Below, in pieces: positions 1-7,963 of a stretch of DNA of 64,000 bases. The position numbers were made by a program, and so were the translations under genes. The notes under the pieces are model-generated. The model was not told the DNA's origin. It ran no database searches and was given only the letters and a program-made list of their open reading frames with translations. Each line of letters begins with the position of its first letter. The stretch's first letter is position 1. Source of the stretch: an uncultured Kiloniellaceae bacterium (GTDB taxonomy: Bacteria; Pseudomonadota; Alphaproteobacteria; Kiloniellales; Kiloniellaceae); the NCBI GenBank assembly GCA_947500035.1, contig CANMQP010000005.1, forward strand, positions 868,001 to 932,000, in the 5' to 3' direction.

Positions 1-153
1 CGGGCAATTACGATAGAGACTGGCGCTGTACGCGCTGAATCCCGTGTCATACATCAGGGTTCGCGCATTGCAACGGCCGAGGGACAGCTTTACGGCGCTG
101 ATGGCAAGCTCGTGGCGCATGGCACAACCACCTGCCTGATTTTCGCTATGTAA
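1..153 (+). CDS. PaaI-type thioesterase, C-terminal fragment
   Basis: The first 50 codons are the C-terminal end of a protein whose start lies left of the window. The residues read as the last strands of a hotdog fold, with ESRVIHQGSRIATAEGQLYG followed by LVAHGTTTCLIF, the usual ending of PaaI/YdiI-type acyl-CoA thioesterases. These enzymes hydrolyse acyl-CoA or aryl-CoA thioesters in the cytoplasm. The catalytic part is outside the window, so substrate cannot be judged. A strong hairpin terminator follows 42 bases after the stop codon, so this is the last gene of its transcript. Confidence 0.7.
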   Translation, partial: RAITIETGAVRAESRVIHQGSRIATAEGQLYGADGKLVAHGTTTCLIFAM

Positions 154-194
154 CGTCAGAGTCTCTTGGACCGTTCTCGAGCCCCAAATAGGAA

Positions 195-230
195 GACCCC
201 CACGGTTCGGCGTATACCGTGGGGGTCTTT
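195..230 (+). terminator. Rho-independent terminator
   Basis: A perfect 12-bp stem, GACCCCCACGGT (195-206) pairing with ACCGTGGGGGTC (216-227), encloses a 9-base loop and is followed by TTT. It lies just downstream of the partial thioesterase gene and would end that transcript. Confidence 0.85.
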
Positions 231-536
231 GCGAGGAATAGGCCTTGGGGAAGGCCGTTGTCGGTTGCGCTAACAACCAACCTCTCGGTGAACACACAGT
301 GCCAAGATCTGACCGAAAACGGTGTGTTAAAACTGTGGCCAGTGAAACGATACGCAAGCCAATTCTTCGCTTCTGGGCCGCTGATCGCTAAAGTCATCTC
401 GAAAAAACCCCGAAACCTTTGTTTTTTCAGCATTACTTCCAGACTGAAAAACTCTCTCTGAGTGATAAACTTTTCGCCAAACACACGAGAATGGTGAAAC
501 AAATAACCACTTTCCATGACCAAAAAGGATGTGCAC
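231..536. other. Intergenic stretch, no gene seen
   Basis: This stretch lies between the terminator and the next small gene. Open frames exist on both strands but none has a ribosome-binding site or recognisable protein. It presumably holds the promoter for the gene starting at 537. Confidence 0.5.
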
Positions 537-782
537 ATGGATGCCACGATCCCAAACCTGGACCTCATTTTCGAGTTTGTCGGCAATGCCAGCACCGAAA
601 TTGTGATCGCGCTTGCCGGACTTCTGATTTGGGTCAGGGTGGGTATGATTGGCAGGGCTTTGCGTCTGCAACAAAAAGAAAATCTCGCAAAGGCCGAACT
701 CTTCATCGCCTCTGAACACAGCCTTCATGAACGGCTCGAGGCGGTTCTGACAGAGATCAGGGAACAGAAAATCCGCTCGTAG
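537..782 (+). CDS. Small single-pass membrane protein, unknown function
   Basis: This encodes 81 residues. The start at 537 is chosen over an in-frame ATG at 516 because AAGGA (524-528) sits 8 bases before it. Residues about 10-38 (FVGNASTEIVIALAGLLIWV and on) form a membrane segment. The rest is a charged helix with many Leu, Glu and Lys residues that could form a short coiled coil (LHERLEAVLTEIREQK). No family is recognised. The layout, a short N-terminus, one membrane span and a cytoplasmic helix, is typical of small regulatory or scaffold membrane proteins, but no function is claimed. Confidence 0.5.
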   Translation: MDATIPNLDLIFEFVGNASTEIVIALAGLLIWVRVGMIGRALRLQQKENLAKAELFIASEHSLHERLEAVLTEIREQKIRS

Positions 783-939
783 TCCGAATAGAGCCGCTTT
801 TTACGGTATTCACTTCGTCAAAGCGCAGCCATAGAGCAACAATCCGCGCAGAGGTTAACGATCGTGAAAGCAATATCAGGCTAAACCTCTTGTCCTAAAA
901 GCTCGCCAAAAGACAGCATCCTGACGTGAGGCTTCTATC

Positions 940-1287
940 GTGTTTAAATGGTTACCGGGAATCGCGGCACAGAACCGCAATAGCCCGCGCTTAATGGCGG
1001 CCAGTTACACAATCTCGGCATGCCTGATTGTGCTGGCTGTCATGGATGTTATAACGACTAACCTCGGTCTGGCGGTCGGCGCAGTAGAGGCCAATCAGCT
1101 CATGCGCTGGTTTCAGGCTAAATTGGGCGACTGGTGGTTTGTTCCCCGTCTAATTGGACAGATAATTCCTATCATGATGATCATTTGGTATCCGCACCGC
1201 GGAGTCCTTCTTGTGATTACATTCGTGATTCCGATCCTGGGCTTCTATGTGTGGAACAATGCCAGAATCGTCGGCATGTTATCTTGA
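940..1287 (+). CDS. Small multi-pass membrane protein (DUF5658-like)
   Basis: This encodes 115 residues, starting at GTG with GAGG 8 bases upstream. Three hydrophobic segments are visible, around residues 20-45, 68-83 and 87-105. The stretch DVITTNLGLAVGAVEANQLM resembles the DUF5658 pattern, in which a D-x-x-T-T helix is followed by an 'EANP/QLM' turn. Function is unknown in that family. The gene stands alone, with the next gene converging from the other strand 32 bases downstream. Confidence 0.6.
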   Translation: MFKWLPGIAAQNRNSPRLMAASYTISACLIVLAVMDVITTNLGLAVGAVEANQLMRWFQAKLGDWWFVPRLIGQIIPIMMIIWYPHRGVLLVITFVIPILGFYVWNNARIVGMLS

Positions 1288-1319
1288 GCTCGATCAAACC
1301 TGTTCCAATTCTGTTGGCA

Positions 1320-1610
1320 TTACGACTTCACCAATAAGTTGAAGTATTCTACAATCGGCGGGTAGTCCAAGAAGGGAGACGCTTTCGCAATTTGCTGGCC
1401 CAAGTAGCCGTTTTCCTCGCTCAGAACTGCATCCGCTTCGTTTTCGAAGACAACAAACGCGACCGCTTTTCCATTCTTGTCGATTCCAAAGTTCGTCTCG
1501 ACGAAACCCTGTTGCTCACGCAACGCTGGTAGAATTGAATTCCGGTAGAGAGTCTCAAGTTCATCCGCGTTCCCGTGCGTTAAATGCATTGTTATCAAGC
1601 GCGCGTGCAT
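1320..1610 (-). CDS. ABM-type dimeric alpha/beta-barrel protein
   Basis: This encodes 96 residues with the ferredoxin-like pattern of the antibiotic-biosynthesis-monooxygenase (ABM) superfamily. There is an N-terminal strand (RLITMHLTHG), a helix with LPALREQQGF, strands VETNFGIDKNGKAVAFVVFE, then a helix ending FLDYPPIVEYF. ABM proteins are small cytoplasmic dimers that act as oxygenases or haem-degrading enzymes, but many have no known substrate. A strong GGAGGAGGG ribosome-binding site lies just before the ATG. The gene is monocistronic. Confidence 0.6.
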   Translation of the reverse strand: MHARLITMHLTHGNADELETLYRNSILPALREQQGFVETNFGIDKNGKAVAFVVFENEADAVLSEENGYLGQQIAKASPFLDYPPIVEYFNLLVKS

Positions 1611-1735
1611 CGTTCCCTCCTCCCGCTCTGCATTTGCCGGACGATAGCATCTTTCAGCATCTTACGCGGGCATGAACCGGACAAAACGAAAATTTATCGG
1701 GCGCTTTCTTAAGAACGCCTGATCACCCCGCGGCA

Positions 1736-2044
1736 CTATAGTAGCCATGCATACAAGGCCGACACTTCGACAGGTGGTAAGATCGCATTTGAGTTGTCCG
1801 AGGCTGCGGACCCATTGCTCCTTTCAGAGAGGGCCGGCGGCAGAGCAGTGGCGATCGCCATCCTGGTTTTTGGCTCAAGCGGACGCGCCGCACCAACAAA
1901 CGAATGACAGTCAGCCCCGCCCCCAGGTCGGTGAAGCACCAGAAGGCCTTGACGTACGCGACGCGTCACATTTGAGTTAAATGCCATACGATAGCCGCAA
2001 TCTCGTCGTGACATATCGGCAACCTTGATATAATCTTCCTTCAT
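1736..2044 (-). CDS. Doubtful ORF, possible small hypothetical protein
   Basis: An open frame of 102 residues begins MKEDYIKVADMSRRDCGYRM and has AAAGGA about 9 bases before the ATG, which is the main reason to list it. The second half has no recognisable fold and a composition that does not look selected. The gene could be real only at its N-terminus and decayed afterwards, or not a gene. No homologue is recognised. Apart from this frame, the stretch between 1611 and 2125 contains nothing that can be supported. Confidence 0.25.
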   Translation of the reverse strand: MKEDYIKVADMSRRDCGYRMAFNSNVTRRVRQGLLVLHRPGGGADCHSFVGAARPLEPKTRMAIATALPPALSERSNGSAASDNSNAILPPVEVSALYAWLL

Positions 2045-2125
2045 TAATTTTGATCCTTTTGGTTGTATTTCTTTACGTCACTCATAATCTGGTTACCCTC
2101 TGCTTACATTCGGAGACCGCGTAAA

Positions 2126-2716
2126 GTGTTGGATCTGATTTCGGTTCCTGAGGAGATCTCCAGCGAAGTTCACACTTCGCTCAGCAGCTTTTCTGACCAG
2201 ATCATCGATGATCGCCACAAAGCGCTTCTCGACTACTGGACCGGCAAACGCGAGCAGCGTCTTATGCCGGATAGATCTGATGTTGATCCGATCGACATCC
2301 CGAAGTTGTTGCCGGATATCGGATTGCTTGATGTGATTGATGGAGGACGACGCTTCTATTTCCGGGTGGTGGGAAGCAATATCAACCGCTCATTCGGTCA
2401 CGACTACACGGGACACTATCTCGACGACGTCGCCCCCATCGGATACAGCCAGTTCATTACTCTGCTGTACAGAAAGGTGGTTCAAACGCGGTGTCCGGTC
2501 TATTCGCTGGGCAAGTGCCGCTACCGGGATTCATCGGTCCGGAGTATCCAACGGCTTCTCCTGCCGCTGACGAAAGGTAGAGAAGATGTCGACCAGATCT
2601 TCTACTCCACCTGTCTCGGCGGGATTCAAGGGGATTTTCAGGACGCCTCCCAGACGGTAAATGACATCATTACCAACGACGGTCAGGTACACATCCTGGG
2701 CGCTTCAGCACGCTAA
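2126..2716 (+). CDS. PAS_5-family (PF07310-like) domain protein
   Basis: This encodes 196 residues starting from a GTG at 2126 with GGAG about 10 bases upstream; a longer TTG-start reading from 2063 is less likely. The core contains YWTGKREQRLMPDRSDVDPI, then LLPDIGLLDVID, FYFRVVGSNINRSFGHDYTG and a C-terminal LLLPLTKG. This order is the signature of the alphaproteobacterial PAS_5 family, single-domain cytoplasmic sensors with no attached output domain. A paralogue converges from the opposite strand at 2776-3258. Ligand and partner are unknown. Confidence 0.75.
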   Translation: MLDLISVPEEISSEVHTSLSSFSDQIIDDRHKALLDYWTGKREQRLMPDRSDVDPIDIPKLLPDIGLLDVIDGGRRFYFRVVGSNINRSFGHDYTGHYLDDVAPIGYSQFITLLYRKVVQTRCPVYSLGKCRYRDSSVRSIQRLLLPLTKGREDVDQIFYSTCLGGIQGDFQDASQTVNDIITNDGQVHILGASAR

Positions 2717-2775
2717 GGCTTGGTGAGGTTACTCGTGGTTCCCGGGGGACGGGAGCAAGGACAGACCGACGCTGC

Positions 2776-3258
2776 TCAGACGCCGCCGAATCCTCGTAAT
2801 GCCTGCAGCGGCGTCAGCGGCTCGACGACGGCCCCGCCGAATATCATATCAACGGTCTTGCCATCGCTGGACAGCGGCAGGGCGAGGCGTTCGAACCAGA
2901 TGAATTCACCGCTTTGCTTCCTGAATTCGCGTGAAATAACAGAAGGCTGGAGTGTCGCAGCCAATTCATCGTAAGTGCTGATAACCCAGCTTTTCATGTC
3001 TCCAAGGTCGATTTCATCAACGTAGCGGCCTGTTGTTTCTTCGCCATACTGTTTGTTGATTGCTGTCCCGACCAGACAGTACTTATATCGACGCGGGTTT
3101 TCTTCCACCTCAATCATCGCACAGTAGGGTAATATCTTACCCGTCAACTCAACCGGCGGATCGATGTCGGTGCGAGAAGGAACCACACCGTCCCGGCATT
3201 TCGACTGCCAGTAACGATAGATCTCTCTCAATGGTTCAGTGCGAATCTGCTCAAGCAT
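2776..3258 (-). CDS. PAS_5-family domain protein, paralogue of the preceding gene
   Basis: This encodes 160 residues from the ATG at 3258; a TTG 13 codons upstream is possible. It follows the same plan as its neighbour: YRYWQSKCRDGVVPSRTDID, LPYCAMIEVEEN, YKYCLVGTAINKQYGEETTG, then LALPLSSDGKTVDMIFGG. The two genes converge and end 59 bases apart, and the proteins differ widely, so this is an old rather than recent duplication. As in other PAS_5 proteins there is no kinase or cyclase domain, so any signalling output must come from a partner. Confidence 0.75.
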   Translation of the reverse strand: MLEQIRTEPLREIYRYWQSKCRDGVVPSRTDIDPPVELTGKILPYCAMIEVEENPRRYKYCLVGTAINKQYGEETTGRYVDEIDLGDMKSWVISTYDELAATLQPSVISREFRKQSGEFIWFERLALPLSSDGKTVDMIFGGAVVEPLTPLQALRGFGGV

Positions 3259-3624
3259 AGATCTCGTATCGCTCCCCCGGTCCGGGCCAACGGCCAAAAG
3301 CTCGAACTCGCCTATAATTACGTCAAATCTCCTACAGAAAACAACCCATTCGCTGTGCTATTCAGCACTGTTTCAAGGATTTTTTTAAACAATCTCCAGA
3401 TCTCAACTCTTTAAGTAAGATTTAAGCGGCAGGCCCAACTATTAAAATCATATGCAATCAAATAATAATTTCATCAATTCAATGAAAACCACGGCTTTGT
3501 TAAAGGAATTCAGGCATCAGCCGCCGTTTTATGCCCGAGCGCGTCAACGAGGACACAACTTTGGCACAACACCCAAATAGTTCGATTGGTAGCGTATTTC
3601 TGCTGATCACGATGGGAGTGAAAA
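3259..3624. other. AT-rich intergenic region
   Basis: This stretch is distinctly AT-rich compared with its surroundings, with runs of A and T around 3360-3480. No gene or strong palindrome is seen. It probably carries the promoters for the PAS_5 gene on one side and the 39-residue membrane ORF on the other. Confidence 0.45.
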
Positions 3625-3744
3625 ATGATTGCTCAATCGACAAGAGCCGCAAAGTGGCCAACCCGGCGCACCGCCGCAATTCTTCTGGTGGCATCAGTGG
3701 GCGTGTGGAGCATCGTGACCTGGGCAGTCCTCGTCATTACCTAG
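3625..3744 (+). CDS. 39-residue single-span membrane peptide
   Basis: A short ORF of 39 residues starts at ATG 3625, with GGGAG six bases upstream. It has a basic N-terminus (STRAAKWPTRR) followed by one hydrophobic helix, AAILLVASVGVWSIVTWAVL, and stops three residues later. This is the classic layout of a bacterial small membrane protein with the positive end inside the cell. No family is recognised. It stands alone between an AT-rich region and tRNA-Glu. Confidence 0.45.
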   Translation: MIAQSTRAAKWPTRRTAAILLVASVGVWSIVTWAVLVIT

Positions 3745-4004
3745 GATGTCGCCACCGATTGCGGCGTAGCGGAACTGACTCGCCTTTGCGCGACGATGAT
3801 GTGTTGCGCGTGCGGCCTTTCTTGAGCTTTGGTTGCTTCCGGCCCTGAGTGCAGGGGCGGCGCTTGTTTGCAGTGCAATAAGCGATACTGACGATCGGCC
3901 ATAGTCGTGATCTGCGGGGAGTGAACCAACGGTCACCGCCACAGTCCGGTGCTCGGCAGGCACCGCCATCGTTTCGTCTAGAGTATTTTATGTCAGGAGA
4001 GAAG

Positions 4005-4080
4005 TGGCGACCCCAACGGGATTCGAACCCGTGTTGCCGGCGTGAAAGGCCGGTGTCCTAGGCCTCTAGACGATGGGGTC
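4005..4080 (-). tRNA. tRNA-Glu (anticodon UUC)
   Basis: A 76-nt cloverleaf is read on the minus strand with encoded CCA. The acceptor stem is GACCCCA/TGGGGTC with discriminator G. The D-arm region is TCGTCTAGAGGCCTAGGACA, the anticodon loop CTTTCAC carries UUC, and the T arm contains GGTTCGAATCCC. These identity features match bacterial tRNA-Glu. No integrase or attachment-site duplication is seen beside it. Confidence 0.95.
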
Positions 4081-4142
4081 GCTGTGTGAGGAGGGATTTA
4101 AAGGCTTCGCGTCGCTAATGCAAGCCCAACAATTCCTTAAAT

Positions 4143-5051
4143 TCAATTTTCCTCGCTCGGGCCGCTTTTCTCAAGGCGATCAAGGTAGTGCGCTTCTTGC
4201 GTTGGATGCGGCCCGGGCAGTTGTACAATCGGAACACCTGAAATTTCCTTAATCAGTTTTTCCAGCATTGCCGCCGAAAAATCCTCATAATCCGTCGCCG
4301 TCATGACAAAGGCGCCGGTTCCGCCGATCACGTTGTAGCGATAGTAGGTATCGATCGTCGGATCTTCGTTCAGGATCGCCAAACCGTTAATGGTAATCCC
4401 CAAATCCACCACTTGATCCCGTACCCGCTCCGGCCGCGTTCCCTGGTTTGTACGGCCGTCCCCAGATACGTCGATCACCTTGCGCCGCCCGGCATAGTTA
4501 TTCTTCTCGAACTGGCGGGCCGCAAAGGTCAGGGCGCCGCCCAGCGCCGTACCGCCCCCAAACAGAAAGCGTGGTGTATTGTCGATCTCCTGAGCGAAGA
4601 GTTCTGCCGATGCCTCGTCCTTAATCTCAAACCAGTCGATTGCCAGCAGTTGTTTGCGCGCATCGGACCACTGCACCATCGCGACGACAATCCCCCGGTC
4701 GCCGGAGGCCCTAATGGCGCCGATCACCGCCTCATTCCGAAAGGCCTGAGACATACCCCGCATCTGCAGATCAAATTCTTGCGAGGAAACGCTTGAAGAG
4801 GTGTCAATTGCCAGTATCAGCTCGAGATCGACGGTCCTTTCCTGCGCGGTCTGTCCGAGCGTTTCCGGTCCAAGCGTCTCCGAGAGCGGCGCAGCCGCGG
4901 TAAGCACCGACGCGGCGAGGCCGGCAAAAACCAATCGCGCCGCCGACAGGGCGGCAGTCGAGAACCTGTTTCTGGGGGATTTTCTGTACCGGTTCGCCGA
5001 AGCGAAGCTTGCCAGGAGAGTCCGGTCCGCCGAGTGATTTGGTCGCTTCAT
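4143..5051 (-). CDS. Exported DUF1194 protein with von Willebrand A-like fold
   Basis: This encodes 302 residues. A long basic N-terminus precedes a hydrophobic segment (LVFAGLAASVLTAAA), consistent with export. The mature part begins VDLELILAIDTSSSVSSQEF, which supplies the DxSxS metal-ion-dependent adhesion motif of vWFA domains. GGTALGGAL and VIDVSGDGRTNQG supply the later threonine and aspartate positions. This is the DUF1194 family, common in Alphaproteobacteria and of unknown function. It starts 15 bases after the recJ stop codon, so it is probably the last gene of that operon, although its product acts outside the cytoplasm. Confidence 0.8.
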   Translation of the reverse strand: MKRPNHSADRTLLASFASANRYRKSPRNRFSTAALSAARLVFAGLAASVLTAAAPLSETLGPETLGQTAQERTVDLELILAIDTSSSVSSQEFDLQMRGMSQAFRNEAVIGAIRASGDRGIVVAMVQWSDARKQLLAIDWFEIKDEASAELFAQEIDNTPRFLFGGGTALGGALTFAARQFEKNNYAGRRKVIDVSGDGRTNQGTRPERVRDQVVDLGITINGLAILNEDPTIDTYYRYNVIGGTGAFVMTATDYEDFSAAMLEKLIKEISGVPIVQLPGPHPTQEAHYLDRLEKSGPSEEN

Positions 5052-5066
5052 AGAGCGAGTGTAGAC

Positions 5067-6869
5067 TTATATGGAAGCGGCGTCTTCGATAATGATCTGA
5101 ACCGCATCCCGCCCGGTCCAGCTGTCGAGCTTGAGCTTTCCGGCTACATGAAGCGGCAATGCATTCGATTTCAGCAGCAATTCGCCCAGAGGATTGTCCA
5201 AAGCCCGGAAGGCGATTCCCTTGATCCGTTTGCCGTCCAGACCGACAAGGCTGCAGCGAACATGGTCCGCGCCCACCACGCCGGCATTTGCAACCTGCAC
5301 CGAAGACAAGACGAACCGAGGCTGCGGATTGCCGACTCCAAAGGGCCCGCAGCGCTCGATCTCACGCAGGAGCTCCGCGGTTGCCCCTCCAGGCTGCAAC
5401 GCGCCATCGATCCCCAGGGACGGGACATAGTTGGCCGCCGCCAACTGCGCCCCGATACGGTCTCTCAGGAAGGCTCTCAGCGGTTCCAGGCCGTCGGCCG
5501 CAACCGTGAGTCCCGCCGCCATGGGATGTCCGCCCCCATTGATCAGAAGTCCCGCCTGCCGCGCTGCAATGATCGTCGCGCCCAGATCAACCCCTGGCAC
5601 AGACCGGCCTGAGCCCTTGCCAAGCCCCGACTCGTCCAGCGCGATCACGATCGCAGGCGCGTTATAGCGATCCTTGAGACGGCTTGCGACAATGCCGATG
5701 ACCCCGGGATGCCAGCCAGGTGCCGTGGCGATCACAACACCGGATCCAACCTCCCCGTCCGCTTCCACCTGTTCGATAGCCTGATCGAGCACCAGAGCCT
5801 CAAGCTCCCGGCGTTCGGCATTGTGCCGGTCCAGACGCACCGCCAGATCGCGGGCCTCTGCCGCGTCGTCGGTTGCCAGAAGCGTGGCTCCCAGTCCCGC
5901 CTCCCCGACCCGGCCGCCCGCATTGACTCGCGGCCCCAGCATAAAACCGAGATGGAAACTATCTGGACGCTCACTCAGTTTTGCGACGTCAGACAGCGCG
6001 ACAATACCGGTGTTTCTGCGCTGCGCCATGACCTTCAGGCCCTGGCTGACGAACGCCCTGTTGAGCCCGTAGAGCGGCACCACGTCGCAGACAGTGCCAA
6101 GCGCCACCAGATCAAGCCATTGCTTGAGGTCCGGTTCCGTGATCCCTGCCTGCTGAAACCAGCCCGCCGTGCGCAGTCCCCGGTTGAGGGCAACCACCAG
6201 CAAAAAGGTCACACCAACCGCAGCAAGATGACCACAATCCGACTCCTCGTCCTGCCGGTTCGGGTTCACAACGGCGGTGGCGACTGGCAAACGGGGTTCA
6301 GCCGCATGGTGGTCCACAACGATCACCTCGAGTCCCTGTGAGGCTGCATCCTCAAGCGCATCAAACGCAGTGATGCCGCAATCCACGGTGATCACGACGG
6401 CAATGCCTTCAGCCTTCAACTGACGCATAGCCCCTGCGTTCGGCCCATAGCCCTCTGAGATACGGTCTGGAATATAAACCCGCAAGTCGGCGCCGACCTG
6501 CCTCAGAAAGCGTTGAAGCAAGGCCGAGGAGGTTGCGCCATCAACGTCGTAATCGCCGAACACAGCGATCGCTTCCCGCTTCTGAATGGCGGTCACAAGC
6601 CGCTCGACCGCCAGGTCCATATCGCGCAGGTGAGAAGGGTCAGGCAGAAACTGACGCAGGGTTGGATTCAGGTAGGCTTCAGCGTCGTCTAAACCAACAT
6701 CGCGGGCCGCGAGAACCCGGCCGACAATCTCGGGCAGCCCCAGACGCTGAGACAAAGCGAGGCCGCGCCGCGGGTCGGCCAGACGCTCTTCCCAGCGTTT
6801 CCCGGACGCGGAGTTTTCGACATTCAGAAAGCTGGCACGTGGCGAATGCTGTTCCGATGTCTGCCCCAT
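5067..6869 (-). CDS. recJ: Single-stranded-DNA-specific 5'-3' exonuclease RecJ
   Basis: This encodes 600 residues from the ATG at 6869, preceded by GAGG; longer readings would run into glpX. The DHH phosphoesterase motifs are all present: DYDVDG (106-111), DCG (163-165), DHH (186-188) and ALGTVCDVVPL (257-267). The DHHA1 motif GGGHPMAAG is at 445-453. RecJ degrades single-stranded DNA 5' to 3' in recombination and mismatch or base-excision repair, using Mn or Mg ions. It lies 13 bases after glpX and follows hom, a linkage often seen in Alphaproteobacteria. Length and motifs indicate a functional enzyme. Confidence 0.95.
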   Translation of the reverse strand: MGQTSEQHSPRASFLNVENSASGKRWEERLADPRRGLALSQRLGLPEIVGRVLAARDVGLDDAEAYLNPTLRQFLPDPSHLRDMDLAVERLVTAIQKREAIAVFGDYDVDGATSSALLQRFLRQVGADLRVYIPDRISEGYGPNAGAMRQLKAEGIAVVITVDCGITAFDALEDAASQGLEVIVVDHHAAEPRLPVATAVVNPNRQDEESDCGHLAAVGVTFLLVVALNRGLRTAGWFQQAGITEPDLKQWLDLVALGTVCDVVPLYGLNRAFVSQGLKVMAQRRNTGIVALSDVAKLSERPDSFHLGFMLGPRVNAGGRVGEAGLGATLLATDDAAEARDLAVRLDRHNAERRELEALVLDQAIEQVEADGEVGSGVVIATAPGWHPGVIGIVASRLKDRYNAPAIVIALDESGLGKGSGRSVPGVDLGATIIAARQAGLLINGGGHPMAAGLTVAADGLEPLRAFLRDRIGAQLAAANYVPSLGIDGALQPGGATAELLREIERCGPFGVGNPQPRFVLSSVQVANAGVVGADHVRCSLVGLDGKRIKGIAFRALDNPLGELLLKSNALPLHVAGKLKLDSWTGRDAVQIIIEDAASI

Positions 6870-6882
6870 GCCGTCCTCTTTC

Positions 6883-7881
6883 CTATACGCCCAGCTTGTC
6901 GTACCAGGTCTTGCGGGTGAAATCGTGATGCGCCTCGACCATGCGGACCGTGCCCGTCTTGGAGCGCATGACCATGGAATGCGTGGTCGCCCCACCGTGG
7001 TGACGCCGCACACCGCGCAGCATACTGCCATCCGTGACGCCAGTCGCGACAAACATCACGTCGCCGCCAGCAAGTTCGTCGAGCTGGTATTTACGGTCGA
7101 AGTCCTCGATGCCCCAGCGCCGGCCCCGCTCCCGCTCGTCTTCGTTGCGGAACACGAGACGCCCTTGGAATTGGCCGCCAATGCAGCGCAGAGCCGCAGC
7201 GGCCAGGACACCCTCGGGCGCTCCACCGACGCCCATGTAGAGATCGACACCGCTTTCCGGACGGCTGGTGGCCATCGCGCCCGAGACATCGCCGTCGCCG
7301 ATCAGCATAATCCGCGCTCCGGCGGCGCGCACTTCGGCAATCAATTCGCTGTGCCTGGGGCGGTCCAGAATGCAGACGACCAGATCCGAAACATCGGTCT
7401 TCGTCGCCTTGGAGAGATTTTTCAGGTTATTGGCGGGCGTCTCATCCAAATCGACAACCCCCTCGGGCAGACCGCCGCCAACGGCAATCTTGCTCATGTA
7501 GGTATCCGGTGCGTTCAAAAACCCGCCTGACTCGGCAAGCGCGATGACCGCGAGCGCGTTGGGGCCGCCCTTTGCGGTCAGGGTCGTTCCCTCAAGCGGA
7601 TCGAGCGAGATATCGATCTTGGGTCCGCCTTTACCGACCTTCTCACCGATGTAAAGCATGGGGGCTTCATCGCGCTCTCCTTCGCCGATCACGACCGTGC
7701 CATCGATCGACAACTCGTTGAGTGATTCGCGCATGGCATTGACCGCGGCCTGATCTGCCGCCTTCTCATCTCCACGGCCCATTAATCTCGAGGCCGCAAG
7801 GGCCGCAGCCTCGGTAACACGGACCGTCTCAAGCGCAAGATTTCGATCCATTGCGCTCTCTGCTGCGTCGGAATTTGCCAT
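6883..7881 (-). CDS. glpX: Class II fructose-1,6-bisphosphatase
   Basis: This encodes 332 residues. GEGERDEAP (67-74) and DPLEGT (94-99) are the metal- and phosphate-binding motifs of the GlpX family, and the segment GDGDVSGAMA is also conserved. The enzyme hydrolyses fructose-1,6-bisphosphate to fructose-6-phosphate in gluconeogenesis; in organisms with a Calvin cycle it can also act on sedoheptulose bisphosphate. It sits between hom and recJ with an 82-base gap to hom, all on the minus strand. No other glycolytic gene is nearby, so the linkage is positional rather than pathway-based. Confidence 0.95.
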   Translation of the reverse strand: MANSDAAESAMDRNLALETVRVTEAAALAASRLMGRGDEKAADQAAVNAMRESLNELSIDGTVVIGEGERDEAPMLYIGEKVGKGGPKIDISLDPLEGTTLTAKGGPNALAVIALAESGGFLNAPDTYMSKIAVGGGLPEGVVDLDETPANNLKNLSKATKTDVSDLVVCILDRPRHSELIAEVRAAGARIMLIGDGDVSGAMATSRPESGVDLYMGVGGAPEGVLAAAALRCIGGQFQGRLVFRNEDERERGRRWGIEDFDRKYQLDELAGGDVMFVATGVTDGSMLRGVRRHHGGATTHSMVMRSKTGTVRMVEAHHDFTRKTWYDKLGV

Positions 7882-7963
7882 CGTTCATCTACTCCAATTC
7901 AATCTTAAAAACATTCATCGCCCGATTTTTGGGCGCCGCTTCATCGAACCTACCGCGGTTTGA

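Noticed and set aside
1747-1980. A plus-strand ORF of 77 codons.
   Set aside because: Composition looks random and there is no ribosome-binding site; it overlaps another weak frame on the opposite strand.
4005-4080. An integration site at tRNA-Glu.
   Set aside because: There is no integrase and no repeated tRNA end nearby, and the adjacent genes are housekeeping.
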